64,000 nucleotides of DNA from Albula goreensis (lineage: Eukaryota; Chordata; Actinopteri; Albuliformes; Albulidae). Under the pieces are notes generated by a model. That model worked only from the letters and a program-made list of their open reading frames with translations. It made no database searches and was not told where the DNA came from. The number at the start of each line of letters is the position of its first letter. Within the stretch, counting starts at the first letter, position 1. The stretch lies in assembly GCA_022829145.1 (NCBI GenBank), contig CM040746.1:13745290-13809289 (forward strand), in the 5' to 3' direction. The position numbers and the translations under genes were made by a program. Positions 1-61,677 of the stretch are shown here, piece after piece.

Positions 1-3000
1 GATCTGTAGCCACATGTACACTGAAACCGTTGGGAGATAGTTTTGGAGGGCGGCACAGTGTTTGAGAATGTGTATTAGAATTACAAAGGGATGTTGCATC
101 ATCCGACCAAGGCCAAATGGCGCCTCCTGTTAACGACCTGTTATCTGCCGTCTGAGGAACGTAGGGTTCCCCATTACCATACATGAGCCATCATATGCTA
201 ATGTATTTGCCATAAACTGTATAAATGTTGACCACAGGATGTAATCTTTGAACATTTTGCTCCATGCTTGTGTTCCCTCGGCCGGCTGTGTAAGTATAGT
301 ATCTGTCTTCAGCTGTGAACATGGGATCCGTCTCTTCATTAACAACATGGTTGTTTTACTCATTTTGAGAATTTTCCTATTTACTAACAAAACATAGTCA
401 GAAATCCCCCTGCCCTGAGGGTAGGCTTGTTTTTACAGAGGGTGGGATTCCTCAGCAGGTATAGCCTAAGAATCCAACCTCATACACTAACAGAGCATCT
501 GATTTTAATTCAAATCCAGAAAGGGACCCTACCCTTTATTGCTATCTATCCTATTAGGCAAACACACAAAAAAAGAACCCGAGCAAGAAAATGTTCACTG
601 AACCCCCTACCCAAGCATCGGAAAAAGGCATACACCCAAAGTTAATATCCAGAGCTAAACAGAGAGATGAGCCAAAAACAAAATCATGATAGACCCAAAA
701 AGATCCAAATCTCAGGGTAAAAATACAGGTTCACAGTAGGTAATAAAACCTCAGTACCTCAGGAACAGCTACACAGATTTGGTTTTAAAAATAGGCTCAA
801 CAGGAAACTTCAACTTGCGCAGAAAACAAACTGAACGAAAAAGTATGCGGGAATTTTATTCCATTAAGAGAAATATACAAATAAAACTGCTGGGCACAAA
901 ATACCTAAAATAGTAATTCAGCCAATTGCAATATATGACAGCGAAGGGTGGGGTATTCTCATACAGAACATTGTTGCAAAATGGAAAGAAAGCACCCCAC
1001 AGAAACCCTTAATGCAGAACTTTGCAAAGGCAACATCCACGTCTACAGGAAGACATCAATAATGCATGCGGGGAAAAATTAAGACTCCACTGATTAACAA
1101 CAAAAAGCAGGATAATTATGGACTCATCCTAAAGAGGCTATGATACCTCTTGAGAGATATGAGGCTCCAGGAGCACAATCAGTTTCAATTTAGGTACACA
1201 ATGTCCTTTATCATGTATGTTTTTGTCTGTATGCATGAATCCTTTAGTATTTTATTTGTTTTGTGCTTATTTGCTATTGTTTGGCTTTGGGCATGTAAGT
1301 ATAGCCTAGTGATGACAATATAGCCAATTTAATTGAATTGAGAGACAGAGAGAGAGCAAGAGAGAGACTCTTAGGTGCCTTGTTTGCTGCAGGCTGTGTG
1401 TTCAGTTTAATCACATTAATAGCCTGTTATTAAACCTCCAGCAGAGAAGAGAGCCAGTGTGATTATCTCAAAAAAAGAAACACTCACTTTGTGCTTAGTT
1501 TTTTCAAAGAATCAATAAAGCAAACAGAATTTCTGAGAATGAAGGAGAGCTTCAATGAATCTGACTTGTATAAATCTCGCATAACACACGCCCACACACA
1601 TACACATGGAAATGCATGTATTCATATGTAAATTCATATGTACATTTAATGTTAGTTGGACTGAAGCACTACAGGTCTGATTTTGAGCACTGAGGCTGAT
1701 AGGAGTGAAATATTAACACACACTCTTCCACTCCGCTGGGTTGCATTTAACAGCCCTCCCCCCCCGCCCACACTAGGGCAAACTGGGTTAATAACAGAGG
1801 AGCCCTTGCATCTCACATACAAGCGCAGTATTCTGGTGTCTACAAAGACTCTCAGAAGCTCAAAGGAAATAATGGAGAAATACATCCCTACTTGTTACTG
1901 TCATATTAAAATGAGATTCAAATATATTCAAAAACCATACATTCCTGCTGATAAGTCTGAAAGATGTTGAAGATGGCGCGGCAGGAATGAAACATTTCCA
2001 CACAAGCTGTTCTGTTGATGCTGCTGCATGTATGATTCTCAGCAGGTAAGAAAAGAGGAGAGCAGTGAAGGTGATTTCTGGGTAGAGGAAGGGGACTATT
2101 TCCAAATTTAATGGAACTTCTGTTCCTACTAATTTAAAAAGCCTGATCATTTATATATTGGTGTAAAATTTTAGCAAAACGTTTGGATAGTCACATGAAT
2201 GTCAACTGAGGACTGCTCTTGTATCTTATATGAAACTTTTTACTGTGATCTAATCTATGAATAAATCTGTATTGGTTTACATTGCAAATTAGGTAACTGA
2301 GCTACGGTATTTAGTACAAAAAACCTAGAAAGGTTCTTGTTGTTTGCAAGGGAGTAGTCAGTCTTAATAAACACAACTGAGAAATCTTATGCTACATATC
2401 TAACATTCTAAAGGGTCTTCTGTTATTGTCTAATAGACTAACCAAGGGTTTATCAGTAAACTCTTTGTACCAAACAACACTATCAAATCCAGCACTGACA
2501 CTATTATATGTACTATATGCAGCAGAGCTCAAAATATTGTTTCCCTGCCAATACTCTTTTTTTTGTTGTATAATACACATTGATTCAGATATTCAATAAA
2601 AAGACAGTATTATTCTCCCATATGAACAGTGATATATAGATATAACCTGCATTCAATGAATTCATTGAAGCTGACAGCCCAGCCTCCAATTGGCTGAAAT
2701 TTTTATATCATAGCTGTGTATATGTATGTAGCCGTAAATGGTAGCAGCAATAATAGCAATAAGAGTCTATCACTACACTTCTGTGTGGGACAAGACGATG
2801 ATAAATTACTCATTACCCGTAAGTGAACAGTGTGACTGCTGGGAGACAGTGGCTCATCATTTAGGGAGAGTTTTGAGAGTGCTTATTGTGTGCTCCATCA
2901 GTTGATGTGACAACCACTACAACCTCACAAGGGTAAACAGGCTGCCAGAGAACTGTGATGAGTCATAGAGGAAAGTCACAGAGCAGCACTGGATGAGTTG

Positions 3001-6000
3001 AAAGAACTCTGTGCCATGTTTGAGCCAGAGCAAACTCTGAGCCATATCTTAGACATTTGTGACATCTCTGCAAAATGTCTGAGTCACCTCTGGGACACCT
3101 CTGCGCCATCTCTGTGCCATCTCCGTTTCACCTCTGTGCCATCTCTGTGCCACCTCTGAGTCACCTCTGTGTCACCGCTGCGTCATCTCTGTTTCACCTC
3201 TGAGTAACCTCTGTGCCATCTCTGAGTAACCTGAGCCATCTCTGTTTCACCTCTGAGTAACCTCTGTGCCATCTCTGTGCCATCTCTGAGCCATCTCTGT
3301 GTCACCTCTGAGTAGCCTCTGTGCCATCTCTGTGAAACCTGAGCCATCTCTGTTTCACCTCTGAGTAACCTCTGTGCCATCTCTGAGCCATCTCTGTGTC
3401 ACCTCTGAGTAGCCTCTGTGCCATCTCTGTGAAACCTGAGCCATCTCTGTTTCACCTCTGAGTAACCTCTGTGCCATCTCTGTGCCATCTCTGAGCCATC
3501 TCTGTGTCACCTCTGAGTAGCCTCTGTGCCATCTCTGTGAAACCTGAGCCATCTCTGTTTCACCTCTGAGTAACCTCTGTGCCATCTCTGAGCCATCTCT
3601 GTGTCACCTCTGTGCCATCTCTGTGAAACCTGAGCCATCTTTGTGCCACCTCTGTGAAATCTGAGTCATCTCTGAGCCATCTCTGTGCCAATTGAAAGCC
3701 ATTTCTGTGATATCCTTCTGACATATCAGTGCATTTCATACACAGAATGTCAGTCCCAGGCTTCTGTAAAGACTCAACAGCACTCTTATGATTAGGAGCT
3801 TCAGAGGAACCTTTGATGCTGTAATGGGTGGGGGAAAAATCGATGCAGTTGAGTACTGCATTATTATTTTTTATGACTTATCACAGTACGTTACTTTGTG
3901 ATGTTGTGAAATTTACCTTGCCTCTGTGTGAAACTGTTTAACTTTGTGGAACTTCCACAAAAAATCCTATCTTTCAAGTAAACTTTCAAGTAAATTCAAC
4001 TATCATATTATTAATGGTTTTAGGCAGAATTTTGGTCTTGAGTTGAATGACTGTACTGTATGGAACTTTCAAACAAATGTACAACCCTCTCTCTCAATAC
4101 TTGACAGCAATGCACTGCATTAATAAATTTGAAAACCTCAGAGAGATTTGCAATACTCACATAGAATCGCAAAACCATTGCATTGTTTTATGTTAGTATT
4201 GTGTAATGATCCTACTCATTAGATTATGTGATATTGTGACAAGGCTAAAATTTGAGCAAATGAAAAACAAACCAAGAGGGGGGAAGGGACAGGAAGACAA
4301 TTTTAACAAAATTTAACATTTAAGAACTCTAAGAGGTAAAATATCCAAATCTACTACTCATATTCAATACACTGAGCTAGCTACTTAAACTGATCATACT
4401 TAAACTGAATGATTGTCTCCTTATACCCCTTCAGAAGACCCTCACCTTAGTGTGCATCCACATCACACAAGGTGTGATGACTGCTGGAAATGCTGATAGT
4501 TAACCACATATTGATTCCCTCATTCCTCCCCCTCTCTACTGTGTAATAATTACAGGATTCATAATTACATGAGAGTGATTCAGACAAAATAAAGGCAGAA
4601 AAAATGACCAAAAAGCCTGGTAACCAACAAAAAGGAAAGTACTGCTTTTTCTTTGTAGGACTTGTCAGTGTATCATTAAATGAGTGAGTGATTGAGTGAC
4701 ATAACTGTAGGGCTGCCGAGGCTCAGCCAAAATTAGATTTTTTACTGAGTGAATTACTTTTTTTATTTTACACACGATATTAATTTTAATAACAGTCAGG
4801 TGTTGGATTATTCATGCTATTCCCTGATTGGTAGGCTGCTGGTATAATTCCTACCTTGGGCTCAGAAGACACTTTAAGAACTGGAACACCATGGAGTCAT
4901 CCTGGAGGAGAAAGAAACAGAGGGGCATTAACCAGTTCTGCATAACGGTATTGTACTGAATACTGAAGTAGTAACTGAAAAACAAGTTACTATGCACTGT
5001 AAAATCTGCACAACACTATATACAGCACTATATTACTCTTACTATACTCTGTACAATTCAATAACACACCACATACTGATGTTGGGTAAAGAACACTCTG
5101 GTGTACCATGGGTAGACATACAACATAGTGTACTATATACATGGCATACTATAGAATATGTATGACTTAATTACACTCACAGTTACTATACATTAAAGGT
5201 AATACTATTATTATTCTATGTTATTCAAACTGAACCTACATCAACAGACTAAGTATGGCATTACTAGAGTACTTCATTACACCAGTCATTTATGTTTGAA
5301 TAATATTTCAGAAAATTATTATCAACAGCTCAATTTGGGCATTCACAAAATGGGAGGGTACAACTCTATATTTTATTTTACATTTTATTTGACATTCAGG
5401 GCAGCTGTGTGGTTAATGAGCAATTTTCAAGCTCTGAAAATCAGGAAATCCCATAATCAGATGAAACATCCCATTGTACCGGTTGGCAGCACAATGTCAA
5501 AAAGCATAATGAATCAAAGTCACAAGGTCACAAAAACATTTTAAGATGAGGTTCTTAGAACATGTCAAAAATGAGCACTATCATATTGTTTGACCATGTT
5601 AACAAAGGAAAACATATAGTTTAAAAAATTAAGAAAACATGTTGCAGTGCCTCACCATGCAGTTTGGAATTTAACTCTGACAGTACTGCTGCAAACGTTT
5701 ACAACAAGTGAGGGAGCCTGCAGTCTGCCTGTACCACAGGGCAGTAAAAAATAAAGCATTTCTGTATGCTTGCCCTTTGTGTGTTGACTTGCTTTTTGTG
5801 CCAACCCTTGCCACTGTTGGGCTGAGGTGGCAATTACACCTAGCAATTCCAAATTTGGAATTACCAAAAGAAAAGATAGTCAAGCATTCAAAAAGTTGTT
5901 AAAGTAAAAATAGTTGTGTTGATCTGACAACATTTTGAAGTGTTCTCATATTAGGCAGACTCAAGATCCACCTGTAGAAATACCCTGAACACATTTCGAG

Positions 6001-8240
6001 AGGGCAAACAGGCATGTATGAACAGTAATGTAGAAAGTATATTGTTAAATTGATAAATGAATAAGAACATGAATTTGAGGGCCACAGCTTCAAGGCAGTG
6101 CAAAGCAGTGGTAGTTGTACTACTTCGCAACATATAGCTGGTCATTTTTGCATTTTGAACTTTAAAGTTCATACAAATGTATCATGCATAGCACTGCTAC
6201 AATGAATGCAACTACTGGCAATATAATAATTGAAGTCGCACACCTGCATAATGTATTATACTGCTGTGTAAATATTATATTTTGAATTGTGAGGAGAACT
6301 ATCTACTTGGTGAAGGTATTTGAAGAAATATCACTTTTTATACGCTGCCACAAAAATATGCTCCCAAGGGTCATTGTCAATCCGTCAGGGTCAAACCAAT
6401 AAAAGATGCAGAAAATTAGATAGGAAAATTGCATTGACATTGTACTGAATATTTTATTATTGCAACAACCAAGCCCAAAGTCTTACATGCAGTAAAGTTT
6501 CTCTCTTGTAATTCAAAGGTGTTCTGCACAAAACAAGTCTTGCTGTCCTTTTTATTGTTTGACTGAATGGCTGACAGGGATGTGAAAAGTTCTTGTTTGC
6601 CGTGGACACAAACATAAGTAACTGTTATTATTGAATGCACCAAAATGGGTACCAAAAAAAGCAAATACTGCAATTATCTGCCGCCTGTGTTTACAAATGT
6701 ACCCCTTGACAACAACAAAGAACTCAACTGGTAGTTAAGGCAAGACAGGTCTCTGTCACCTAGCCTTGCAACCCCTAACAAGAACTCTGCTGTCAGGCTA
6801 TGTACTCCCGGAAGGGAAGAGAAAGAAGGACAATACATACTGTCTCACAGACTGTCACCCACACGCATAACTGTCTCAACACACTCAGAATGAAAGCTGG
6901 CAAAAAACGTTTTGCTATTTGAAAGAAATGCCATGTGATAAGTGTACATCTCACCATTTTTCATTCTTTAGTTTTGGTTAACAGATACTCATGCCCTTCA
7001 ATGCAGTCTGTCTGCTCTTGAAAATATGTATTGATTTGTGTTGGTACAGATACAATCCGGGGGTCACAGAGAAGATAATCACACATCCTCTCATGGGTTT
7101 TCACTTTTCATGGATTTTAATATTCTTCTAATTTAGAGAAAATTCTATTTTCTCTTTTATTTCTGAAGTTAAGCACGATTGCCTGTTTAAAGTTGATTTC
7201 ACATTAAAAAACCCTCAAAGAAACATTTCAGGCAAAAGAAAAGGAACTTAGAAAAAGCTATCAAAACTGCAAGTGAAAAGGCTTAGAAACTCTTTGTTAT
7301 CGTTTTTAAAGGAGATCGAGAAAAAGACCTTTAAAACCTCAGCTCCATGATTCCCTGCTGACCGGCTGGAGGACTAACTGGGCTTTTCAATTAGCACCTA
7401 TCTGACAATGCAATAACGATAACACAAAACCAATTACACACTAGGCTGCAGATAACTTCTAATCTCTGAAAAGATTTTCACTTTTTCCCCAGCAGTAAAG
7501 CGCTTCACAAAAGTATGGGAAATTTAATTCAATATCAGACAGACAATTCAGACAGATAGACCCCTTCCAGTATCTGCACTGTATATTTGAAACAAATACT
7601 GGACAATCACACTTTTCACACTGGAAGCATTACAAGAACTATGATTACTGGAGCCGTTTACATTTTCTGACATCACAACCCTACAAAAAGACTAGAGGTA
7701 GTGAGTAACTTGTATTACTTATAGATCATTTAAGGTAGTTTGCATGTTAGGGACCAGGAAATGTTACTAATGCAGTCACAAACAGAAATACCTTTTCAAA
7801 CATCAGTATTTTTTAAGGGACACTGCATGTCATAAAAATTCATCTTATTGATAATTAAATAAAGTAGTAACCTGAAAATAGCTGTTTATTCGCAATGCAC
7901 AGTGTTGTGGAGCCTCCACATCCCTTCATTCTATCCCTGTTGTTCAAGCGCATTCATGTTTCAGATGCACATAACAAGAGTGGTGCATTCTTGCACGATT
8001 TAAATGCAGAATTTCATTACGAAAGCAGTGTGACATCTGAAAATTTGATGTCAGTCAACAGAGACTAAGCCAGGCAACACCCACGCCCCTGCGGGAGCTC
8101 TACCCACAGGGAGATATGCCATTTTATGTGGGGGCGGTATTCAGAAGGGGAGTTGTGATTCGATTGCAGGGAGGTGGGGGGTTCACAGGGAGCTAATTTG
8201 CCCCCCAAGGACAGGAAGTGACTGAGACTGATGCGCTTAC
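1..8240. other. Left flank: VPS8 intron, no confident gene
   Basis: AT-rich DNA that should be intron between VPS8 exon 33 (or the candidate at 8241) and the next exon outside the window. Holds the 3.1-3.7 kb minisatellite, a (GA)-rich patch at 1340-1370 and a GC-richer stretch at about 8080-8215. An 86-codon frame at 130-390 (-) is unassigned. No further VPS8 exon was recognised. Confidence 0.7.
3058..3715. repeat. Minisatellite, ~12-bp unit with higher-order structure
   Basis: Variants of CATCTCTGTGCC / CACCTCTGAGTA repeat for about 650 bp. The marker TCTGTTTCAC recurs at 3241, 3349, 3446 and 3554, giving higher-order periods of 108, 97 and 108 bp. Long stop-free frames on the minus strand here are a by-product of the repeat, not genes. 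Confidence 0.93.
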
Positions 8241-8306
8241 CTTATGTGGATCCAAGCGATCCTTTTTAAATAACCCAGAGCAAAAAGATTTGTTGTCAAG
8301 GTAACT
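8241..8306 (-). CDS. Candidate VPS8 cassette exon (66 nt)
   Basis: In sense the stretch follows a long T-rich tract ending TTTTTTCCAG and ends AAG|GTAAGC, both near-consensus splice sites. It is open in phase 0, matching the end of exon 33, and codes 22 residues: SYLDNKSFCSG, then LFKKDRLDPHK. It does not clearly match the human sequence that follows exon 33, so it may be an extra, alternative or chance exon. Confidence 0.35.
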
Positions 8307-8516
8307 CTGGAAAAAATGTGTGCATTTGAAAAAAAATGAAAAAACACTGTGTGGCAGCTATGAGAAGAGGCCTGGCAGCTGGGTAATTCTGAATGGTCCA
8401 TCCCTAGCTGGCATAGCCTATGGTATTTCATATGCTGCTGTTAGCCACCCGAAGCTAGGGATTTGATTGGCTGCACGTATAACGCTTTCAAGGGTGTGAG
8501 AGGGGTGGTGCTTTAC

Positions 8517-42089
<33,573 letters not shown>

Positions 42090-42179
42090 ATCGAAATTTC
42101 AGCTATACAATACTACATAGACAAAAAACACAGTACAATAAATAAATCTGCCGGAGCCGTATTGATATTCCGCAGCCAT

Positions 42180-42250
42180 TGACATCCTTCTGTTTCTGTC
42201 GGAAGTGACGCAATCCATACTGGTAGCAACGTCACGATTTTCACTTCCTA
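42180..42250 (-). promoter_or_regulatory. Probable VPS8 promoter with ETS/CRE sites
   Basis: CGGAAGTGACGCAAT on the plus strand at 42200-42214 joins an ETS core (CGGAAG) to a CRE-like TGACGCA. A further CGTCA half-site lies at about 42231-42235 and an inverted ETS core (CACTTCCT) at about 42242-42249. No TATA box is evident. It lies 110-160 bp upstream of the VPS8 ATG. Confidence 0.55.
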
Positions 42251-45200
42251 GTAAACATAAGAGATGCAAATAGTGCATACATAGAAACACTGTGAAATAC
42301 TTTCAAGTAGCCTACTTTGTTTCATGTGATTGCTCAGATTTTTCTGTAGGTGTCAAACATGTCGAGTCGACATTGCACATACTGAAACTACCATATTGTA
42401 TTAAATACAATCATCTTGGTATGGATTTCTGTGAGTAAAACGTTTCTATTGTAATTCCATTATTGCAGCCTATACTGTATCGCAAATGCATATTATTACC
42501 ATGGAAAATGTTGAACACGATATAATTTTTGATTATAAAATTATTTACGTCGTCAACACTGTATGAAAATACTAAGCAACGAGTCTTCCAAACCGAATGG
42601 TGCGTTGTAGCTTCTGCTGTGAAATGAGAAAACTAAGGGTTACAGGCAACCTGCCAATTTCTTTACCATGTTAACCAGTGTTATATTTCTGTTATACCTT
42701 ATTAAAACATATTGCGTAATATTATGTCAATGTAAATGTCGCTGGATTTTAGAAATCGGTCTGTATATTCATACAACTAATTTACAAGATAACCAATAGT
42801 AATACCAACCATTATTCATTAGTTGGGGAAAAACAGCAGAGGTTAACAGGTTTGCTTGGTCTCGTTAGTTGTACAGCATATGGTGCCTTGTGTAATTAAT
42901 TAGGTTGTTATGACAGTTTCTCGAAGATCCTACCAGACACAATTCAAGAGTACTGTCATAATTCATCGAGAAATAAACAATAGACCGTATAATGTAATTA
43001 CATACACCTAAACAGCCCACAATGTGCATCTTAATCTCTCATCCACCTTTTGAGACACTGAGAGAGAGACAATAGGGGACCAATAGGAGGAGGAATACTT
43101 AATAAATTCACCTTGAACATTCAAAAAACATTATTAAACAAAAACATCATTAATAAAGTACCCTAGGTGTATTTAGGAATGAAGAAAATTGTAATGCTTG
43201 TTTTTGACGTGCTTTAGGGAATGGTCTGGAAGTTATAGGGGGGAGAGCGTTCACCCTAAATGCCATCTTTACTGTCTGCCACTCTTATGCCCTTGTTCCA
43301 GAAGGGGGCAGCACTGTCCTTTTTAAAGACACGGAGGAATTCTGAGGATTGCCTGCTACTTCATGGATCATACATAAAACATGGCTGGACAGTTACATAA
43401 TTACATAATTCATGAAACATTAACCGTCAATCATATTCCATTTTTTAAGTCTCAATAAGAAATGTTGCACAGGCAAGCATGTGTTACAAAAATATCAAGA
43501 AACAAACCTGCCATTTTTCAAAGCCTGCAAATTTGAGGAAACACAAATTAGGGGTTAAAATTCAGACAACTTAAATTATAATGACTATTGGTAATCTTCC
43601 TGAGTGGTTTAGATAAATAAAAAGAACATAGGATAGCAAAACATAACATGTTTGTTGATATAGAATATTTGGTGCATCTGTCCTCACAATATGGCCTACT
43701 GTCTAATTATTACATTTTATTATTATGCTAAGACATTAAGATATGTATAAACATAATCCAGGGCTGACAGTGGCTGACAATGATGCATTCTTCAATGATG
43801 CATACTTACATATTTTTCTCTAAACCCTTTCTCTCCTGATGGAGAACAGGTCATCTAACACAGATCTCTAGTGTACTCTGTTATACTTACATATACATGT
43901 GATAAATGACTCCTAATGTAGTATTAGTGTAATATTTACCTTAAGGTTTACATTTTTCCACCTTGTGCTGTTGAAAGAACATAATCAGCTCATACAGAGC
44001 ACTCACCCGTATCACTTAATGTCATTACACAAACTGGCAAGTCAGGAGGGGGAGAGTTTGCGATTTGTGTTGGTAAATCACTGAGGAAGTTTGACAGGAA
44101 TATTTATATAAGCAAAAGGGCACTGAGGTAACTAGGGAAAATCAGGAAATGGCAATCAACTGAATCCAGAGACATGACACTAACAATGTCACCCACTGGG
44201 CAATGTTGTAATAACATTGGTTCCCAATCTACTCGCAGCCAGGAGCAAAATGTGAGCCTTCAGCAAGTGCTAGAGTCGACCATATGATTAAATGTTAGGT
44301 GATAGTGTGTACTTCATAAAAATTAAAAAACTACACTATCATGCTATGGTGACCTAATACAGTTGATGTCCCCTATTTCACATTATTTGAGCATGCTGTT
44401 GTATTGCAATTAAGTGTTATTTGCCCGATTGTTCCCATTTTATACTGGTGGTGTCATTAATTAACGGTTGTAAGATTTTAATCTCAATGCAGAAGTAGAG
44501 CATTGGCCAAGTTTACACCAAAGACATTCTCAGACAGCATCTGTGCTAAGCATGCCACATCTTCTGTATGGCATCTGAAAGGCAATGTTCCTCTCAGGGA
44601 GTTCACATGATCAGTATGCCCGAAAATGGCTGCTTTTCAAAGACAACCTCCATGTTTGAAACAGATGCTGGAAAAGTAAAGATCTGAGCTCAGGGTGCCT
44701 AAATTGTAACCATTAATCAAAGTTAGGGTTAGTGACCATACAATTATCTCATAGTTTCACAATCTCTCTGGCTGGGATGAGAGCCTGTGACCCACTGATG
44801 TCACCATGGCCAAATTTTATAGAAACATACACAGGTTAGGCATGCATTCAAAAAAGGCAAAGCACCACAGAATGTTTTGCAAAGGCCTGGAATAGAGATG
44901 TACTCCAGAGCCTGTCAGTCCATCTTCAAAATTTCAAGCTCTGTACTTCATTTCCCAATAAACTCCCTATAAAATACTTTGTGACTCTGATGATGTAGCC
45001 ACTGGTGAATATAAAAGACAATGACTGACTCCCTGATTAAATATTAATCAACTTTAAATTAATACATAAATCCACATGGATATGTTTAAAATTACCATTG
45101 AAACATTAATGACCAAAGTTCTGACATGCAGCACACCCGTAAGTGAAGCTTAAAAGTAATGGCTGTGTTAGAGGACTTTCAAACTTTCAAAGTTCAGATG

Positions 45201-47433
45201 ACAAACCTTGGGCTTTTTCATATAATTCAGCTGTAATCAAATTAGCTCCACTAAAGCAGATTTTACAGGTGTCCATTTTTCCAAAGGACATTTAAATTAT
45301 GCTGATTTGAATATATACAAATCTACAAACATTCTGTTTCGCTTTCAGCCTTAATAAAGGTAATTACAACACAAGGTAATTTTATAGTAATGTATACTTG
45401 CAAATATCAAGTGCTGCCCTACTAACTCTGAAACTTAAAATATTGTAAATCACTTACCTTACGCTCCTTCCCCCTCTATTTCAGTTACTCATTTCTGAGC
45501 TTTCAGTCCTTCCCAATGTGACTGGCTGAGTCAGGAGAGAACGTAATACCATATGTCAACTGATGAGCCTTATCAAAGTCAAGCGACCCACGTGACGGTC
45601 TGCTGCTAAATGCCACTCAGAACAGTGGAGCCTTGAAAAGGGCAATTTGTCCACAGCAGTTTGCATCCTCCTTACTTAATGACACATTTTATTGTGCGGC
45701 TGTTTGAATGTCATGTCGTTTTAGCCTTTGGTGGGAATTTGTCAAGAAAACAAATGTGAATAGTTAAATAGGAATGTTTTAAAGGGTTCATGCCACCAAA
45801 AATACACTTAGCAATATGTAGCACACATTTGTACAGTACATTGGTTCATTGCTAGGACACAATTGTAATTGTTTTCTTAGCATTTCCTGTATGTTTTGCA
45901 TAGCTTCCTCTGTCTCATGAAAATTAGGTAGGTGCCTGAACATCGGAAGCAGCATGGAACAAGATGGATGCACTGATTTTAACACACCATCTGTCAAATA
46001 CTGTCTCACCTGCCATGTTTTGACCACAGTTCTCACTAGTTAATTTGACTTGCACTGCTAGTTCAATATCATTTTCCTTTATGTTCACCATTTTCATTCA
46101 CACCATTCCAGGACTTAAAAAATTTGAAGTTGTTGTATAAACACCATGAGAGCAAAAGACAGAGGAGTATTCGATGTCTATCTGGTCATGGATAAATGGC
46201 TTCAGTTGCTCATCTCTAATTCAGTATGGCACACAGCGATAACCTGTCACACTGACCAGCCTGTCAAACACAAAAACCCTTATAGCACAAAAAAACTCTT
46301 CAGGTAAGTTTTTGATTGAATGTTTACATTTGGCACTATTTAATTGACTGGCAAAGACCAGTCTCCACAAGATAAATCTCTGGCTGAAGACGTATATCCC
46401 AACTGCATAAGTTCCTTCCTCTAATTAGTAAGACACCATTTTCCATCACGTCAAAGAACACCAACAGTCTTGGCCAGCTTCCAATCTCAAATCTCCAGCA
46501 CTGAATGAATGCACACTGAACGATGATATAACAACACACAGAGCAAGCCTGTCTTGATATGTCATATCTTGCTCATATTAATGTCACTGGAACAACGGCA
46601 TTTAGGCTCATCTAAAAATCAATACGGAAAAACCCAAAAATCCTGATCATTTCACCGTTTCAGTTAGAACATAGTTGGATTTGGAATATCATCTCAGACT
46701 GCACTCAGCCTTCACTATCCTAGTGGGAAATGGTATTACAGTCCACAAGGTAGCTGTGCATGCTGTATTCACTTCTCATGCAACTAGGTATAATGGAGAG
46801 CTGGATGGTTCATCCTGTCAAAGCACTGTCCCTAAGGTTTGCTATTTCCTGAAATGAAAATATTTAACCTGAGTGCTGGCATTACCAAAGTTCATAAGCC
46901 ACAGATCAACATTTGTTGTTTCTGCATTTTATGAGACTTGTGAAAACTTAAATACACTTCCAAGACGATAAAAAAACTTGTAATAATGGGCAAGTGAGCT
47001 TAAGTCCTTATCTTTTGTTGTGCCGTGCTATCCATTACCTGAGGCTATAACTAGTTAAGTATGTTAATGTTAGCCTGCATTAGCTCAAAATCTTTACCAG
47101 CTGCCTTTGCTATTAAAGATTAGCTGTATCTCTGGTATTATCCATTGGTCAATGAGCACAAATGTAATGGTTCACATCTACAGAAACTAGCTACAGTGGT
47201 GTTTGTCTACCACTGCTGAAGATATTTCATCAAAAATGTAGGGTGATCAGGCACATCTAAATTTAGAACTTGTGATATGGTTGCATTTATAGCTTGATGG
47301 CTTGTGTTGCAATGAATAGAGTAGTAAAGGTAAATACAGCCTTTGGAAATACTACACACAGCCTGTGTATCTGAGGTGCAAGAGATTACAGGTAGGCTAA
47401 GCAGGGAATTCACTAATTTATAGAAAATGAATC
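42251..47433. other. Intergenic interval between SMARCAL1 and VPS8
   Basis: About 5.2 kb, AT-rich. No exon with recognisable homology was seen on either strand. The 82-codon minus-strand frame at 45788-46036 has a protein-like composition but no start context, splice partners or family I can name. Confidence 0.65.
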
Positions 47434-47454
47434 AGCCATAACAAACAAAATCCC

Positions 47455-47460
47455 TTTATT
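47455..47460 (-). terminator. Poly(A) signal of SMARCAL1
   Basis: AATAAA on the minus strand (TTTATT on plus), about 75 nt after the stop codon. This implies a very short 3' UTR of roughly 100 nt ending near 47435-47445. Confidence 0.65.
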
Positions 47461-47533
47461 ATGTTTTTTTAAGAATAAAAAAGAATAACACTGAGGCAAA
47501 CTTTGGTACAAATTTACAGGAAACATAATTCAA

Positions 47534-61648
<14,115 letters not shown>

Positions 61649-61677
61649 CCCTGATGCCAAAGTTATCTCAGAGTTTC

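Noticed and set aside
130..390. 86-codon minus-strand frame near the left edge
   Set aside because: Could be a mobile-element remnant, but no diagnostic motif is visible.
3183..3585. Two minus-strand open frames rich in MAQRLLRGETEMAQ-type repeats
   Set aside because: Translation of the 12-bp minisatellite; no start context, splice partners or family.
8237..8431. Minus-strand frame ending LFALGYLKRIAWIHIR, loosely like the human VPS8 LLFKFLRSLL segment
   Set aside because: Wrong phase relative to exon 33 and weak similarity; the phase-0 reading of the same stretch is reported instead as a low-confidence exon.
45788..46036. 82-codon minus-strand frame in the intergenic interval
   Set aside because: Composition looks protein-like but I recognise no family and see no exon structure; a homology search could rescue it.
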